Shown: positions 15,756 through 24,281, counted from the first letter of the stretch. The stretch: DNA of 45,100 bases from an uncultured Johnsonella sp. (GCA_937927235.1 CALBCM010000033.1:1-45100), one strand, 5' to 3'. Notes: generated from the sequence alone by a model not told the origin. Made by a program: numbers and translations.

Positions 15756-16511
15756 TTATTGTATAAGCGACAGAATCTCACAGCCTTCAGATGTTATAAG
15801 CACAGTATTTTCATAATGTGCCGAAAGTGAGTGGTCCGCAGTTACTACAGTCCAGTTGTCCTCGAGCCATTCCACTTCCGCTCTGCCTATATTTATCATA
15901 GGCTCTATAGCAAGCGTCATACCCGGCTCCAGCTTTATTCCCTTATGATTCATTTTGAAATTTGGCACATCCGGAGATTCATGCAGCCTGCTTCCTATGC
16001 CGTGCCCTACAAGCTCTCTTACAACTCCGTAGTTAAAGCTTTCGGCGTATCCACCTATAGCAGAGCATATATCATTCAAATGGTTTCCCGGTTTACAGAA
16101 TTCAACTCCCTTAAAAAAGGATGCTCTGGTAACCTCTATAAGCTTTGCAGCTTCTGCACTTACTTCTCCTATGGCATGTGTCCTTGCCGCATCTGAATGA
16201 TACCCCTTCCAGATAACTCCGGCATCAAGGCTTACTATATCTCCCTCTTTAAGGATACGTTTTTTTGAGGGTATTCCATGTACTACCTCGTCATTTAAAG
16301 AAACGCATATTGATGCCGGAAAGCCGTTATAATTAAGGAATGAAGGTACACAGCCGTAAGACCTTATAATCTCATCTGCAAGTTTATTTATATCATAGGT
16401 TGACATTCCCGGTTTTAATGCAGCTCCCAGCTCTTCATGAGTCTTTGCCAGAATCTCCCCAGCTTTTCTCATTAATTCAATTTCTCTTGCGGATTTTATA
16501 GTAACAGCCAT
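15756..16511 (-). CDS. map: Methionine aminopeptidase, type I
   Basis: This enzyme removes the initiator methionine from new proteins. The 251-residue product shows the metal-ligand motifs of type I enzymes: SLDAGVIWKGYHSDAARTH (two Asp), GHGIGSRLHESP (His), AIEPMI (Glu) and HYENTVLIT (Glu). There is no N-terminal zinc-finger extension. Its ATG overlaps the adk stop codon by one base (TAATG), a coupled junction. Together with adk and secY it is part of the spc operon tail. Confidence 0.96.
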   Translation of the reverse strand: MAVTIKSAREIELMRKAGEILAKTHEELGAALKPGMSTYDINKLADEIIRSYGCVPSFLNYNGFPASICVSLNDEVVHGIPSKKRILKEGDIVSLDAGVIWKGYHSDAARTHAIGEVSAEAAKLIEVTRASFFKGVEFCKPGNHLNDICSAIGGYAESFNYGVVRELVGHGIGSRLHESPDVPNFKMNHKGIKLEPGMTLAIEPMINIGRAEVEWLEDNWTVVTADHSLSAHYENTVLITSEGCEILSLIQ

Positions 16512-17158
16512 TACTCATCTCCCAAGATTGCAACTATAGCTTCAAATACTGTATCCATGCTCTGAGTTCCGTCAACTGTTCTAAGCACATCCTCTTTTTT
16601 ATAATAATCTATAAGCGGCTGTGTATGCTCATGGTAAACTTCAAGCCTTTTTTTAACAGTTTCAGGTTTATCATCATCTCTTAAAACAAGCTCATGGCTG
16701 CAGCTGTCACATACCGCCTCCTTTTTAGGAGGATTAAAGCTTATATGATAAGTGGCACCGCAATTAAGGCAGGCACGTCTTCCCGACATACGGTTTATAA
16801 TGTTTTCATCAGGAACATCTACATCAACTGCAAAATCAATTTTTTCTGAAAGCTCTTTAAGCACTTTATCAAGACTCTGTGCCTGAGGGATATTTCTTGG
16901 AAATCCGTCAAGTACAAAGCCTCCCTTACAGTCATCCTCATGTATCCTGTCAATAAGCATTCCTATAGTAACCTCGTCAGGAACAAGCTCGCCCTTATCC
17001 ATATATGATTTAGCTTTTATTCCAAGCTCTGTACCAGCTTTAATATTTGCTCTGAAAATATCTCCTGTAGAAATATGCGGTATTGAGTATTTTTCAGCAA
17101 TCCTCTTTGCCTGTGTGCCTTTTCCTGCACCAGGTGCGCCAAGCATAATAATCTTCAT
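16511..17158 (-). CDS. adk: Adenylate kinase, zinc-binding lid type
   Basis: Adenylate kinase interconverts ATP, ADP and AMP. The product of 215 residues has the P-loop GAPGAGKGTQ at residues 7-16 and the AMP motif DGFPRN. The lid carries four cysteines (C130, C133, C150, C153) that bind zinc in Gram-positive-type enzymes. I take the ATG at 17158, directly after GGAGGG; an upstream ATG overlaps that ribosome site. It follows secY with a 65-base gap that holds a hairpin and overlaps map by one base. Confidence 0.96.
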   Translation of the reverse strand: MKIIMLGAPGAGKGTQAKRIAEKYSIPHISTGDIFRANIKAGTELGIKAKSYMDKGELVPDEVTIGMLIDRIHEDDCKGGFVLDGFPRNIPQAQSLDKVLKELSEKIDFAVDVDVPDENIINRMSGRRACLNCGATYHISFNPPKKEAVCDSCSHELVLRDDDKPETVKKRLEVYHEHTQPLIDYYKKEDVLRTVDGTQSMDTVFEAIVAILGDE

Positions 17159-17198
17159 AAAACCCTCCATGTATTTAAGTTGAAATACCGTAAAGCCA

Positions 17199-17216
17199 TG
17201 CCGGGAAATCCCGGCA
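17199..17216 (-). promoter_or_regulatory. Hairpin in the secY-adk gap
   Basis: TGCCGGG and CCCGGCA form a seven-pair stem around AAAT, just after the secY stop. No T-run follows. A processing or partial-termination site is possible. The GGGAAATCCC-like core also occurs in the rplF-rpsH gap. Confidence 0.45.
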
Positions 17217-17223
17217 CAGCTGC

Positions 17224-18540
17224 TTATTCAGATAAAAATCCCCTGTAATTTCTTACAAGCATCTGAGATTCTATAGCTTTAATAGTTTCAAGAATAACAC
17301 CAACTATAATTATAAGTGAAGTTCCTGTAAATGAAAGTCTGCTTACTTTAAAAACTCCTGATATTATAAGAGGTATTATGCATACAATTACAAGACCTGC
17401 TGCACCAATAAATATAACATAGTTTAGAATCTTGGTAAGATACTCCGTAGTCGGCTTTCCGGGTCTGACAAAGGGTATCATACCGCCCTGCTTTTTCATA
17501 TTGTTGGCAATTTCAAGCGGGTTAAAGGTAATTGAAGTATAAAAATATGCAAACAATACTATAAGCACTATATAAATCAAAGCTCCAAGCGTATACGCAG
17601 GAGAGGTGGCATCAAACCAGCTTCCTGAATTTAATAATTTAATTATTTTTCCGGGTATGCCCACCTGCAATGACGGTACAAACTGTGATATAACCACCGG
17701 GAAGGACATAAGTGACGAAGCAAAAATTACCGGAATAACATTTGCAGTATTTACCTTGAGCGGAATAAACGAAGACTGACCGCCTACAAGCCTGCGTCCC
17801 TGTGTTTTTGCGGAATACTGAACCGGTATGCGTCTTTCAGCATCCTGAAGTATTATAACAAATACTACCATTACAAGTATGCAGGCTGCTATTACAAGAC
17901 CTGCCACCACCTTTATAGCCACCGATTTTCCCTGCATAAATACCTTATAAAGCTCTGAAAGGTCCGATGGAAGTGAAGAAATAATATTAAATAGAAGAAC
18001 TATGGAAATACCGTTTCCCACTCCCTTTTCAGTAATTCTTTCACCTATCCACATCAGGAAGGCGCTTCCTGCAGTCATAGCACACACTGCTACGACTACA
18101 CTCTTTAAGCTGAAATTAAATAAAAGTCCCTGTCTTCCAAAGCCTACCGACAATGCAATCGACTGTGCAAGAGCAAGTCCCACCGTAAGGTAGCGGGTGT
18201 ATTCCATTATTTTCTTTCTTCCGTCTTCGCCATCTCTTTGCATTTCTTCAAGCTTAGGTATGGCTATGGTCATAAGCTGCATTATAATGGAGCTTGTGAT
18301 ATAGGGTGTAATACTGAGCGCAAGCACGCTCATCTGCTCGAACGAGCCTCCTGTAAGAGCATTGACAAATCCAAATGCATTTCCCTGCTGCTGTGATATA
18401 AAATCACGTAAAAATTTGTTGTTTACTCCCGGTATGGTAAGATTGCTGCCAAGGCGTATAACAACAAGCATCGCAAAGGTATAAAGAAGCTTTGTCCTTA
18501 AGTCCTTTACCTTAAAAGCATCTCGAAGTGTGCTTAACAT
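17224..18540 (-). CDS. secY: Protein translocase subunit SecY
   Basis: SecY is the channel of the Sec translocon in the cytoplasmic membrane. The protein has 438 residues, the normal length, with about ten membrane segments. The plug region SNLTIPGVNN lies near residues 32-41, and the conserved cytoplasmic loops contain ERITEKGVGNGIS and GKPTTEYLTKIL. It follows rplO with only one base between them, so translation is probably coupled. No second secY is in the window. Confidence 0.97.
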   Translation of the reverse strand: MLSTLRDAFKVKDLRTKLLYTFAMLVVIRLGSNLTIPGVNNKFLRDFISQQQGNAFGFVNALTGGSFEQMSVLALSITPYITSSIIMQLMTIAIPKLEEMQRDGEDGRKKIMEYTRYLTVGLALAQSIALSVGFGRQGLLFNFSLKSVVVAVCAMTAGSAFLMWIGERITEKGVGNGISIVLLFNIISSLPSDLSELYKVFMQGKSVAIKVVAGLVIAACILVMVVFVIILQDAERRIPVQYSAKTQGRRLVGGQSSFIPLKVNTANVIPVIFASSLMSFPVVISQFVPSLQVGIPGKIIKLLNSGSWFDATSPAYTLGALIYIVLIVLFAYFYTSITFNPLEIANNMKKQGGMIPFVRPGKPTTEYLTKILNYVIFIGAAGLVIVCIIPLIISGVFKVSRLSFTGTSLIIIVGVILETIKAIESQMLVRNYRGFLSE

Positions 18541-18541
18541 A

Positions 18542-18982
18542 TTATACCACCTCGCAGGTTCCGCCGGCAGCTTCTATCTTTGATTTCGCACTCTCACTGA
18601 ATGCATAGGCTTTGACATTGAGTTTCTTTGTCAATTCGCCGTTCCCAAGGATTTTTAAGCCGTCTCTTTCATTTTTGATAATTCCAGCTTCAATCAGTAC
18701 CTGAGCAGTTACTTCACTGCCGTTGTCAAAGCACTCCAGTCTTGCAACATTTATACCTATTATATCCTTTGAATTGCGGTTTGTAAAACCTCTCTTAGGA
18801 ATACGTCTGTATAAAGGCATCTGACCGCCCTCAAATCCAGGCCTTGTGCCGCCTGAACGTGCTTTTTGTCCTTTATGTCCCTTTCCTGCTGTTTTGCCGT
18901 TGCCCGAACCGTGTCCGCGGCCACGTCTAAAATTATCATTCTGCTTAGAGCCTTCAGCCGGTCTTAAATTAGATAAATCCAT
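18542..18982 (-). CDS. rplO: 50S ribosomal protein L15
   Basis: L15 (uL15) is a large-subunit protein with an extended glycine- and arginine-rich N-terminus. The 146-residue product shows LRPAEGSKQ, GRGHGSGNGKTAGKGHKGQKARSGG, FEGGQMPLYRRIPKRGF and a globular C-terminus ending AAGGTCEVV. It sits between rpmD (54 bases upstream, with a 20-base palindrome in the gap) and secY (one base). Confidence 0.97.
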   Translation of the reverse strand: MDLSNLRPAEGSKQNDNFRRGRGHGSGNGKTAGKGHKGQKARSGGTRPGFEGGQMPLYRRIPKRGFTNRNSKDIIGINVARLECFDNGSEVTAQVLIEAGIIKNERDGLKILGNGELTKKLNVKAYAFSESAKSKIEAAGGTCEVV

Positions 18983-19011
18983 GACTGTACCTCCATTCTT
19001 TAATTGTACAA

Positions 19012-19031
19012 ACTGCCTTTTAAAAGGCAGT
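19012..19031 (-). promoter_or_regulatory. Perfect 20-base palindrome between rpmD and rplO
   Basis: ACTGCCTTTT is followed by its exact reverse complement. It lies five bases after the rpmD stop and about 30 before the rplO start. As RNA it makes a tight hairpin without a T-run, so processing or translational spacing is more likely than termination. Confidence 0.5.
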
Positions 19032-19036
19032 GCCTG

Positions 19037-19219
19037 CTATATTTCCTCTACCTTTACAAGATGCTTCACATGCCAAACCATGCCTCTTACAGCATCGTTG
19101 TCCGGCATTTCAACAGTTTTATTAAGTTTCCTAAGTCCGAGTGCCTCAACGGTCGCCTTATGCTTAGGAATCGCTCCAATAGGAGATTTAACTAAAGTAA
19201 TTTTTAATTTTCCTGCCAT
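19037..19219 (-). CDS. rpmD: 50S ribosomal protein L30
   Basis: L30 (uL30) is a small large-subunit protein. The 60-residue product MAGKLKITLVKSPIGAIPKHKATVEALGLRKLNKTVEMPDN covers the whole conserved domain and ends MVWHVKHLVKVEEI. Length is normal. It follows rpsE by 15 bases. Confidence 0.97.
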   Translation of the reverse strand: MAGKLKITLVKSPIGAIPKHKATVEALGLRKLNKTVEMPDNDAVRGMVWHVKHLVKVEEI

Positions 19220-19234
19220 CTTCTCTCCTTCCGA

Positions 19235-19744
19235 CTATCCCAGTATGTCAGCTACCGATTTACCCCTGAGCCTTGCAACCTCTTCTGGTGTCTTAAGAGA
19301 AGTAAGACCCTGTAATGTAGCATAAACTACATTGGTTTTATTATTTGAGCCAAGTGACTTTGTACGTATATTTTTAATTCCGGCAAGCTCTGCAACTGCA
19401 CGCACCGGACCTCCTGCTATGATACCTGTACCCTCAGGAGCCCTCTTAAGCAGTACATTTGCACTGCCGAATTTTCCCACAAAATCATGCGGTATGCTTC
19501 TGTTTTCATCTATATTTATTTCAACAAGTGATTTTGTTGCGGCTTCCTTTCCCTTTCTTATAGCTTCGGGAACCTCTCCTGCTTTTCCAAGGCCGACACC
19601 GACATGACCGTTGCCGTCACCTACAACTACAAGAGCAGAAAACCTCATAGTACGTCCACCTTTAACGGTTTTTGAAACACGCTTTATGGCTACAACCTTG
19701 TCATTTAATTCGAGTGCAGCCGGGTCTATAAATGTACGTTTCAT
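19235..19744 (-). CDS. rpsE: 30S ribosomal protein S5
   Basis: S5 (uS5) helps with decoding accuracy and mRNA unwinding at the entry channel. The 169-residue product shows the S5 signature LNDKVVAIKRVSKTVKGGRTMRFSALVVVGD, the HDFVGKFGSANVLLKRAPEGTG block and the C-terminal SLGSNNKTNVVYATLQGL. It is 20 bases after rplR. Confidence 0.97.
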   Translation of the reverse strand: MKRTFIDPAALELNDKVVAIKRVSKTVKGGRTMRFSALVVVGDGNGHVGVGLGKAGEVPEAIRKGKEAATKSLVEINIDENRSIPHDFVGKFGSANVLLKRAPEGTGIIAGGPVRAVAELAGIKNIRTKSLGSNNKTNVVYATLQGLTSLKTPEEVARLRGKSVADILG

Positions 19745-19764
19745 GTATTAATACTCTCCTCCTG

Positions 19765-20133
19765 TTAGAATTGCAGTCCTGCCTCACGTGCTGCATCAGC
19801 AAGTGCCTGAACCTTGCCCTGATAGAGATAGCCTCCTCTGTCAAAGACAACCTTTTCAATGCCTTTCTCAATAGCCCTTTTAGCCACCAGCGTGCCCACA
19901 CGTGCCGCAGCATTAATATTGTTGGTTTTTTCAATTTCAGATTTTAATTCCTTCTCAAGTGTAGAAGCACTTACAAGTGTATTGCCAACCGTATCGTCAA
20001 TAATCTGAGCGTACATATGGTTGTTGCTTCTAAATACCGCTAAACGCGGTCTTTCTGCCGTTCCTGCGAAACGGTTGCGCAGTCTTTTGTGCTTTTTGGC
20101 ACGAACTTCGCTTCTAATCTTTTTGCTAACCAC
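19765..20133 (-). CDS. rplR: 50S ribosomal protein L18
   Basis: L18 (uL18) binds 5S rRNA with L5. The 122-residue product begins with a basic tail (KKIRSEVRAKKHKRLRNRF), continues with RPRLAVFRSNNHMYAQIIDD and ends VFDRGGYLYQGKVQALADAAREAGLQF, all typical. It is 16 bases after rplF. Confidence 0.97.
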   Translation of the reverse strand: MVSKKIRSEVRAKKHKRLRNRFAGTAERPRLAVFRSNNHMYAQIIDDTVGNTLVSASTLEKELKSEIEKTNNINAAARVGTLVAKRAIEKGIEKVVFDRGGYLYQGKVQALADAAREAGLQF

Positions 20134-20149
20134 TATCCTACCCTCCTAA

Positions 20150-20692
20150 TTATTTTTTACCGGTCTTGCCGACTTTACGTCTTATCACTTCGTCAGAGTA
20201 CTTGATTCCCTTGCCCTTATACGGCTCAGGTCTTCTCTTATCTCTAATTTCCGCCGCAAACTGACCTACCTTTTCCTTGTCTATCCCCTGAACCTTTATG
20301 AGATTTTGACCTTCCAGCACTGTAGTTATGCCTTCAGGGTCCTCCATCTCTACCGGGTGTGAATATCCAAGTGCAAGCACAAGCTTCTTTCCCTGTTTCT
20401 GTGCCCTATAGCCTACACCGTTTACTTCCAGTGTCTTTTCAAAGCCATCTGTAACACCTATCACCATGTTGTTCAAAAGAGTTCTTGTAAGCCCGTGAAG
20501 CGATTTCATTCTTTTAATATCATTCGGTCTTGAAACCTGAATATGATCTTCTTCCTGCCTTATCTCCATCTCCTCCGGAAATACTCTCTCAAGAGTTCCC
20601 TTAGGACCTTTAACAACAACATGATTGCCCTCACCTATAGTTACAGTCACCCCCGCAGGGATATTTACTGGCATTTTGCCTATACGTGACAT
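20150..20692 (-). CDS. rplF: 50S ribosomal protein L6
   Basis: L6 (uL6) lies near the factor-binding stalk base. The 180-residue product has the two-repeat L6 fold: MSRIGKMPVNIPAGVTV at the N-terminus and the signature RRPEPYKGKGIKYSDEVIRRKVGKTGKK at the end. It is 79 bases after rpsH; that gap has two hairpins, one of which looks like a plus-strand terminator. Confidence 0.97.
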   Translation of the reverse strand: MSRIGKMPVNIPAGVTVTIGEGNHVVVKGPKGTLERVFPEEMEIRQEEDHIQVSRPNDIKRMKSLHGLTRTLLNNMVIGVTDGFEKTLEVNGVGYRAQKQGKKLVLALGYSHPVEMEDPEGITTVLEGQNLIKVQGIDKEKVGQFAAEIRDKRRPEPYKGKGIKYSDEVIRRKVGKTGKK

Positions 20693-20715
20693 TTTCTTTC
20701 CTCCTTAAATTATTC

Positions 20716-20729
20716 GCGGGATTTCCCGT
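20716..20729 (-). promoter_or_regulatory. Hairpin between rpsH and rplF
   Basis: GCGGGA and TCCCGT flank a short loop 24 bases before the rplF start. The sequence is similar to the GGGAAATCCC-core hairpin after secY. Function unknown. Confidence 0.35.
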
Positions 20730-20746
20730 GTTTTCAGGCTGATACT

Positions 20747-20773
20747 GCCGGTTTTTCCGGCTTTTTTATTTTT
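20747..20773 (+). terminator. Antisense intrinsic terminator in the rpsH-rplF gap
   Basis: On the plus strand GCCGG and CCGGC pair across five T's and are followed by TTTTTTATTT. That is a canonical intrinsic terminator, but it points against the ribosomal operon. It could stop antisense transcription coming from the left. On the minus strand it lacks a U-run. Confidence 0.5.
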
Positions 20774-21173
20774 ACCAGATAAATGCCAGCACTTCTCCAC
20801 CTACTCCAAGGCGGCGTGCCTCCTTATCCGTCACAACTCCCTGATTGGTTGAAATTATTGCGGTTCCAAGCCCTCCAAGCACCTTGGGAAGTTCTTCCTT
20901 GCCTGCATAGATACGAAGACCCGGCTTTGAGATTCTCTTTAATCCGCTTATAATCTTTTCCCTCTTATCAGCACCGTATTTAAGTGTAATACGGATAGTC
21001 TTAAAACCGTTTTCTTCAATGAGCTCATATTTCTTTATATAGCCTTCTTCCAAAAGTATGCTCGCAATAGCAACTTTCATTCTTGAAGAGGGTATATCAA
21101 CTACGTCGTGCTTTGCAGTATTTGCATTACGTATTCTTGTAAGCATATCTGCAATAGGATCGCTCAATGTCAT
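20772..21173 (-). CDS. rpsH: 30S ribosomal protein S8
   Basis: S8 (uS8) is an early 16S rRNA binder and represses the spc operon in E. coli. The 133-residue product begins MTLSDPIADMLTRIRNANTAKHDVVDIPSSRMK and ends VVTDKEARRLGVGGEVLAFIW, the full family pattern. It is 68 bases after rpsZ. Confidence 0.97.
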   Translation of the reverse strand: MTLSDPIADMLTRIRNANTAKHDVVDIPSSRMKVAIASILLEEGYIKKYELIEENGFKTIRITLKYGADKREKIISGLKRISKPGLRIYAGKEELPKVLGGLGTAIISTNQGVVTDKEARRLGVGGEVLAFIW

Positions 21174-21241
21174 GGAATATTGCCTCCTTATTTTTTATAT
21201 TGCAATAACTGAATCTTCTCTTTTATCCGAGTATATGCTTT

Positions 21242-21427
21242 TTACCAAGATGCCTTTTTAACACCGGGTATCTGTCCCCTGTATGCAAGCTCTCTAAAGC
21301 ATATCCTGCATATACCATATTTTCTGAGATAAGCATGCGGTCTTCCGCATATCCTGCATCTGCTGTATTCCCTTGTGGAAAACTTTGCAGGGCGTGCCTG
21401 CTTAATCTTCATTGCAGTTTTTGCCAT
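21242..21427 (-). CDS. rpsZ: 30S ribosomal protein S14, zinc (type Z) form
   Basis: The 61-residue product is the short zinc-binding S14 (uS14), with C24, C27, C40 and C43 in CRICGRPHAYLRKYGICRIC. It ends GQIPGVKKASW as these proteins do. The zinc form is usual in Firmicutes; a zinc-independent paralogue may exist elsewhere. It is 12 bases after rplE. Confidence 0.97.
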   Translation of the reverse strand: MAKTAMKIKQARPAKFSTREYSRCRICGRPHAYLRKYGICRICFRELAYRGQIPGVKKASW

Positions 21428-21439
21428 ACTACTCTCCTC

Positions 21440-21982
21440 CTAATTCTTGAAAAATGGCATATTAAACAGTGCCAAAAGCTCACGTGCTTCTTCATCGGTT
21501 TTAGCGGTGGTAACAAATATAATATCCATTCCTCTCACTTTATCTATCTTATCATATTCTATCTCAGGAAATATCAACTGCTCCTTGATGCCAAGGGCAT
21601 AATTTCCTCTGCCGTCAAATGAATTTGGATTGACACCTCTAAAGTCACGTACTCGTGGAAGCGCCAGATTAATAAGGCGATCTGCAAATTCATACATCTT
21701 ATCACCTCTGAGAGTCACCTTGCAGCCTATAGGCATACCCTCTCTGAGCTTAAAATTTGCTATTGACTTCTTTGATTTTGTGATTACCGCCTTTTGACCG
21801 GAGATAATTTCCAAATCTCTTACAGCAGCATCAAGGACTTTAACATTGTCCTTTGCTTCTCCCACGCCCATATTAATCACTATTTTATCAAGCTTAGGAG
21901 TTTGCATAAGATTTTTATATCCGAATTTTTCATTAAGCTTAGGTACAATTTCATTTTTATAAATTTCCCTTAATCTTGCCAA
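21440..21982 (-). CDS. rplE: 50S ribosomal protein L5
   Basis: L5 (uL5) binds 5S rRNA and contacts the P-site tRNA. The 180-residue product shows MQTPKLDKIVINMGVGEA, GQKAVITKSKKSIANFKLREGMPIG (split here from a longer block) and IDKVRGMDIIFVTTAKTDEEARELL. It is 21 bases after rplX. Confidence 0.97.
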   Translation of the reverse strand: MARLREIYKNEIVPKLNEKFGYKNLMQTPKLDKIVINMGVGEAKDNVKVLDAAVRDLEIISGQKAVITKSKKSIANFKLREGMPIGCKVTLRGDKMYEFADRLINLALPRVRDFRGVNPNSFDGRGNYALGIKEQLIFPEIEYDKIDKVRGMDIIFVTTAKTDEEARELLALFNMPFFKN

Positions 21983-22003
21983 CTTAATTTCCTCCTCTCC
22001 GTA

Positions 22004-22309
22004 TTAGTCGATAACCTTGCCGGTTTTTTTAGCTATTCTTACCTTTTTGCCGTCTTCTATCTTAAAGCCGACCTTTGTAGGCTGTCCATCAACAAGAAGC
22101 ACCACATTTGAAACATCTATGCTTCCTTCCTGGCTGATAATTCCGCCATTCTGATTTCTTACACTTGGCTTTGAATGCTTTAACTGCATATTGCAGCCCT
22201 GCACAAACAGTCTGTGGTTCTTGGTATCAATCCTAAGCACCTTGCCTGATTTGCCCTTGTCTTTACCTGTTATGATTTTTACTAAATCATCCTTTTTAAT
22301 TTTCTGCAC
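22004..22309 (-). CDS. rplX: 50S ribosomal protein L24
   Basis: L24 (uL24) is an assembly initiator of the large subunit with a KOW motif, here KIKKDDLVKIITGKDKGKSG at the N-terminus, followed by the typical GGIISQEGSIDVSNVVLL. The product has 101 residues, normal length. It is 11 bases after rplN. Confidence 0.97.
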   Translation of the reverse strand: MQKIKKDDLVKIITGKDKGKSGKVLRIDTKNHRLFVQGCNMQLKHSKPSVRNQNGGIISQEGSIDVSNVVLLVDGQPTKVGFKIEDGKKVRIAKKTGKVID

Positions 22310-22320
22310 GGCTCTACCTC

Positions 22321-22689
22321 CTATAATACTTCCGGAGCCAGAGAAACTATCTTCATAAACTGCTTCTCACGAAGTTCTCTTGCAACCGGTCCGAAAATAC
22401 GTGTTCCTCTTGGAGTCTTATCTTCTTTTATTATTACTGCCGCATTTTCGTCAAATCTGATGTAGGAGCCATCCCTGCGGCGTGTGCTGTTTACAGTACG
22501 TACCACCACAGCCTTCACTACATCACCTTTTTTTACAACGCCTCCCGGTGTTGCATCTTTGACCGAAGCAACAATTACATCACCTATATAGGCATATCTT
22601 CTTTTTGAGCCGCCCATAACTCGAATACAAAGGAGTTCCTTCGCACCGGTATTATCCGCAACCCTCAAGCGTGTTTCCTGCTGAATCAT
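22321..22689 (-). CDS. rplN: 50S ribosomal protein L14
   Basis: L14 (uL14) lies at the subunit interface. The 122-residue product begins MIQQETRLRVADNTGAKELLCIRV and ends ELREKQFMKIVSLAPEVL, with RRDGSYIRFDENAAVII in the middle. It follows rpsQ by 23 bases and opens what is the spc operon in E. coli; here there is no gap large enough for a separate promoter. Confidence 0.97.
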   Translation of the reverse strand: MIQQETRLRVADNTGAKELLCIRVMGGSKRRYAYIGDVIVASVKDATPGGVVKKGDVVKAVVVRTVNSTRRRDGSYIRFDENAAVIIKEDKTPRGTRIFGPVARELREKQFMKIVSLAPEVL

Positions 22690-22712
22690 TCCTGATACTC
22701 CCTCCTGTGAGT

Positions 22713-22970
22713 TTATTTAGCTTTCTCAATTATTTCAACCAAACGCCATCTCTTGTCTTTTGAGAGCGGCCTGGTTTCCATTATCTTAACGGTATCGCCC
22801 TCTGCACACTCATTATTTTCATCATGCGCCTTAAACTTTACCGTCTGCTTTACAATCTTTCCATAAAGCGGGTGTTTTACATGGTCCTCTATGGCAACTG
22901 TAATGGTCTTGTCCATCTTATTGCTGACAACCCTTCCAATACGTGTTTTCCTAAGATTTCTCTCTGCCAC
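22713..22970 (-). CDS. rpsQ: 30S ribosomal protein S17
   Basis: S17 (uS17) is a primary 16S rRNA binder with an OB fold. The 85-residue product shows LRKTRIGRVVSNKMDKTITV and the signature GDTVKIMETRPLSKDKRWRL. It is 18 bases after rpmC. Confidence 0.97.
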   Translation of the reverse strand: MAERNLRKTRIGRVVSNKMDKTITVAIEDHVKHPLYGKIVKQTVKFKAHDENNECAEGDTVKIMETRPLSKDKRWRLVEIIEKAK

Positions 22971-22988
22971 TTTATCTCCTTCCGGCTT

Positions 22989-23195
22989 TTAAGCCAATTT
23001 TGAATTCTCGGTTATGATAGTCTGTATTCTAGCTATATTTTTACGAACCTCTGCAATTCTTGAGGTATTGTTAAGCTGACTGGTCGCATTCTGAAACCTG
23101 AGATTAAAAAGCTCCTTCTTTGCTAAAACCAGCTCCTCGTTTAATTCCTGTGCGGACTTTGCCCTTAATTCTTCAACATATTTATTAGCTTTCAC
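22989..23195 (-). CDS. rpmC: 50S ribosomal protein L29
   Basis: L29 (uL29) is a two-helix protein near the tunnel exit, a docking point for signal recognition particle and trigger factor. I take the GTG at 23195 as start because GGCGGTGAT, a good ribosome site, lies four bases before it. The product then has 68 residues, the family norm (KANKYVEELRAKSAQELNEE, with LFNLRFQNATSQLNNTSRI). An earlier in-frame GTG at 23204 lies inside that ribosome site. The start overlaps the end of rplP. Confidence 0.95.
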   Translation of the reverse strand: MKANKYVEELRAKSAQELNEELVLAKKELFNLRFQNATSQLNNTSRIAEVRKNIARIQTIITENSKLA

Positions 23196-23622
23196 TCTTA
23201 TCACCGCCTTCTAAATCAGCCTTTGACATTATCTTACATCTGCATGGAAGTTTATGCATAGCAAGGCGGAGGGCTTCTCTTGCCACTTCTTCAGTTACAC
23301 CTGCTATCTCAAACATAACACGTCCCGGTTTAACAACTGCAACCCAGTACTCTGTTGAGCCTTTTCCCGAACCCATTCGTGTTTCTGCCGGCTTTGCGGT
23401 AACAGGCTTATCCGGAAATATCTTGATCCAAACCTTACCACCACGCTTTATATAACGTGTCATAGCAACACGGGCTGCCTCTATCTGATTTGATTTTATC
23501 CAGCAGGGATCCAGTGCGATAAGACCGTATTCACCGTTAGAAATGGTATTTCCTCTTAAAGCCTTGCCTGCCATTGAACCGCGAAACTGTTTCCTGTGCT
23601 TTACTCTCTTGGGCATTAACAT
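23185..23622 (-). CDS. rplP: 50S ribosomal protein L16
   Basis: L16 (uL16) helps position A-site tRNA. The 145-residue product begins MLMPKRVKHRKQFRGSMAGKA, as Firmicutes L16 does, and includes WIKIFPDKPVTAKPAETRMG and KGSTEYWVAVVKPGRVMFE. The ATG at 23622 lies ten bases after GGGGGAG; a second ATG two codons later is too far from it. It is two bases after the rpsC stop and overlaps rpmC. Confidence 0.97.
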   Translation of the reverse strand: MLMPKRVKHRKQFRGSMAGKALRGNTISNGEYGLIALDPCWIKSNQIEAARVAMTRYIKRGGKVWIKIFPDKPVTAKPAETRMGSGKGSTEYWVAVVKPGRVMFEIAGVTEEVAREALRLAMHKLPCRCKIMSKADLEGGDKSES

Positions 23623-23624
23623 AA

Positions 23625-24281
23625 TTAGCTTACTCCCCCTTCCTTATTTTCTTTTACAGGAAGAATCTCTCCATTATATATCCAAACCTTAACGCCTACC
23701 TTGCCATAGGTGGTATCAGCCTCTGCAAATCCATAATCAATATCTGCACGCAAGGTCTGAAGCGGAATAGTTCCCTCTGCATAAAACTCGGTACGTGCCA
23801 TATCAGCACCGCCAAGTCTTCCTGAGCATGAAACCTTAATTCCCAATACTCCCGCCTTCATACTTCTTCCCATAGATGACTTCATAGCTCTGCGGAAAGA
23901 TACTCTTTCCTCAAGCTGCTTAGCTATGCCTTCTGCAACAAGCTGAGCATCCTTTTCCTGTCTTTTAACTTCCTTAATATCTATAAATATCTTCTTGTCT
24001 GTAAGCTTTGCTACACGGGTTTTCAGCTTCTCAATTCCTGCACCCTGCTTTCCTATCACAAGACCGGGCTTTGCTGTATGAATTATTATCCTTACCCTGT
24101 CAGAGGCGCGCTCTATCTCAATATGAGAAATTCCCGAATCATAAAGCTCCTTCTTAAGGAATTTTCTTATATCATAATCCTCTACAAGGCAGTCGGCAAA
24201 ATCAGCATCTGCATACCATCTGGAATCCCAGTCTTTTATCACGCCAACCCTTAAACCATGTGGATGAACTTTCTGTCCCAT
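23625..24281 (-). CDS. rpsC: 30S ribosomal protein S3
   Basis: S3 (uS3) forms part of the mRNA entry channel. The 218-residue product starts MGQKVHPHGLRVGVIKDWDSRWY at the ATG at 24281, five bases after GGGAGG; an in-frame extension upstream lacks a ribosome site. It has the KH domain block VRIIIHTAKPGLVIGKQG and the S3-C signature YGFAEADTTYGKVGVKVWIYNG. It is 13 bases after rplV. Confidence 0.97.
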   Translation of the reverse strand: MGQKVHPHGLRVGVIKDWDSRWYADADFADCLVEDYDIRKFLKKELYDSGISHIEIERASDRVRIIIHTAKPGLVIGKQGAGIEKLKTRVAKLTDKKIFIDIKEVKRQEKDAQLVAEGIAKQLEERVSFRRAMKSSMGRSMKAGVLGIKVSCSGRLGGADMARTEFYAEGTIPLQTLRADIDYGFAEADTTYGKVGVKVWIYNGEILPVKENKEGGVS

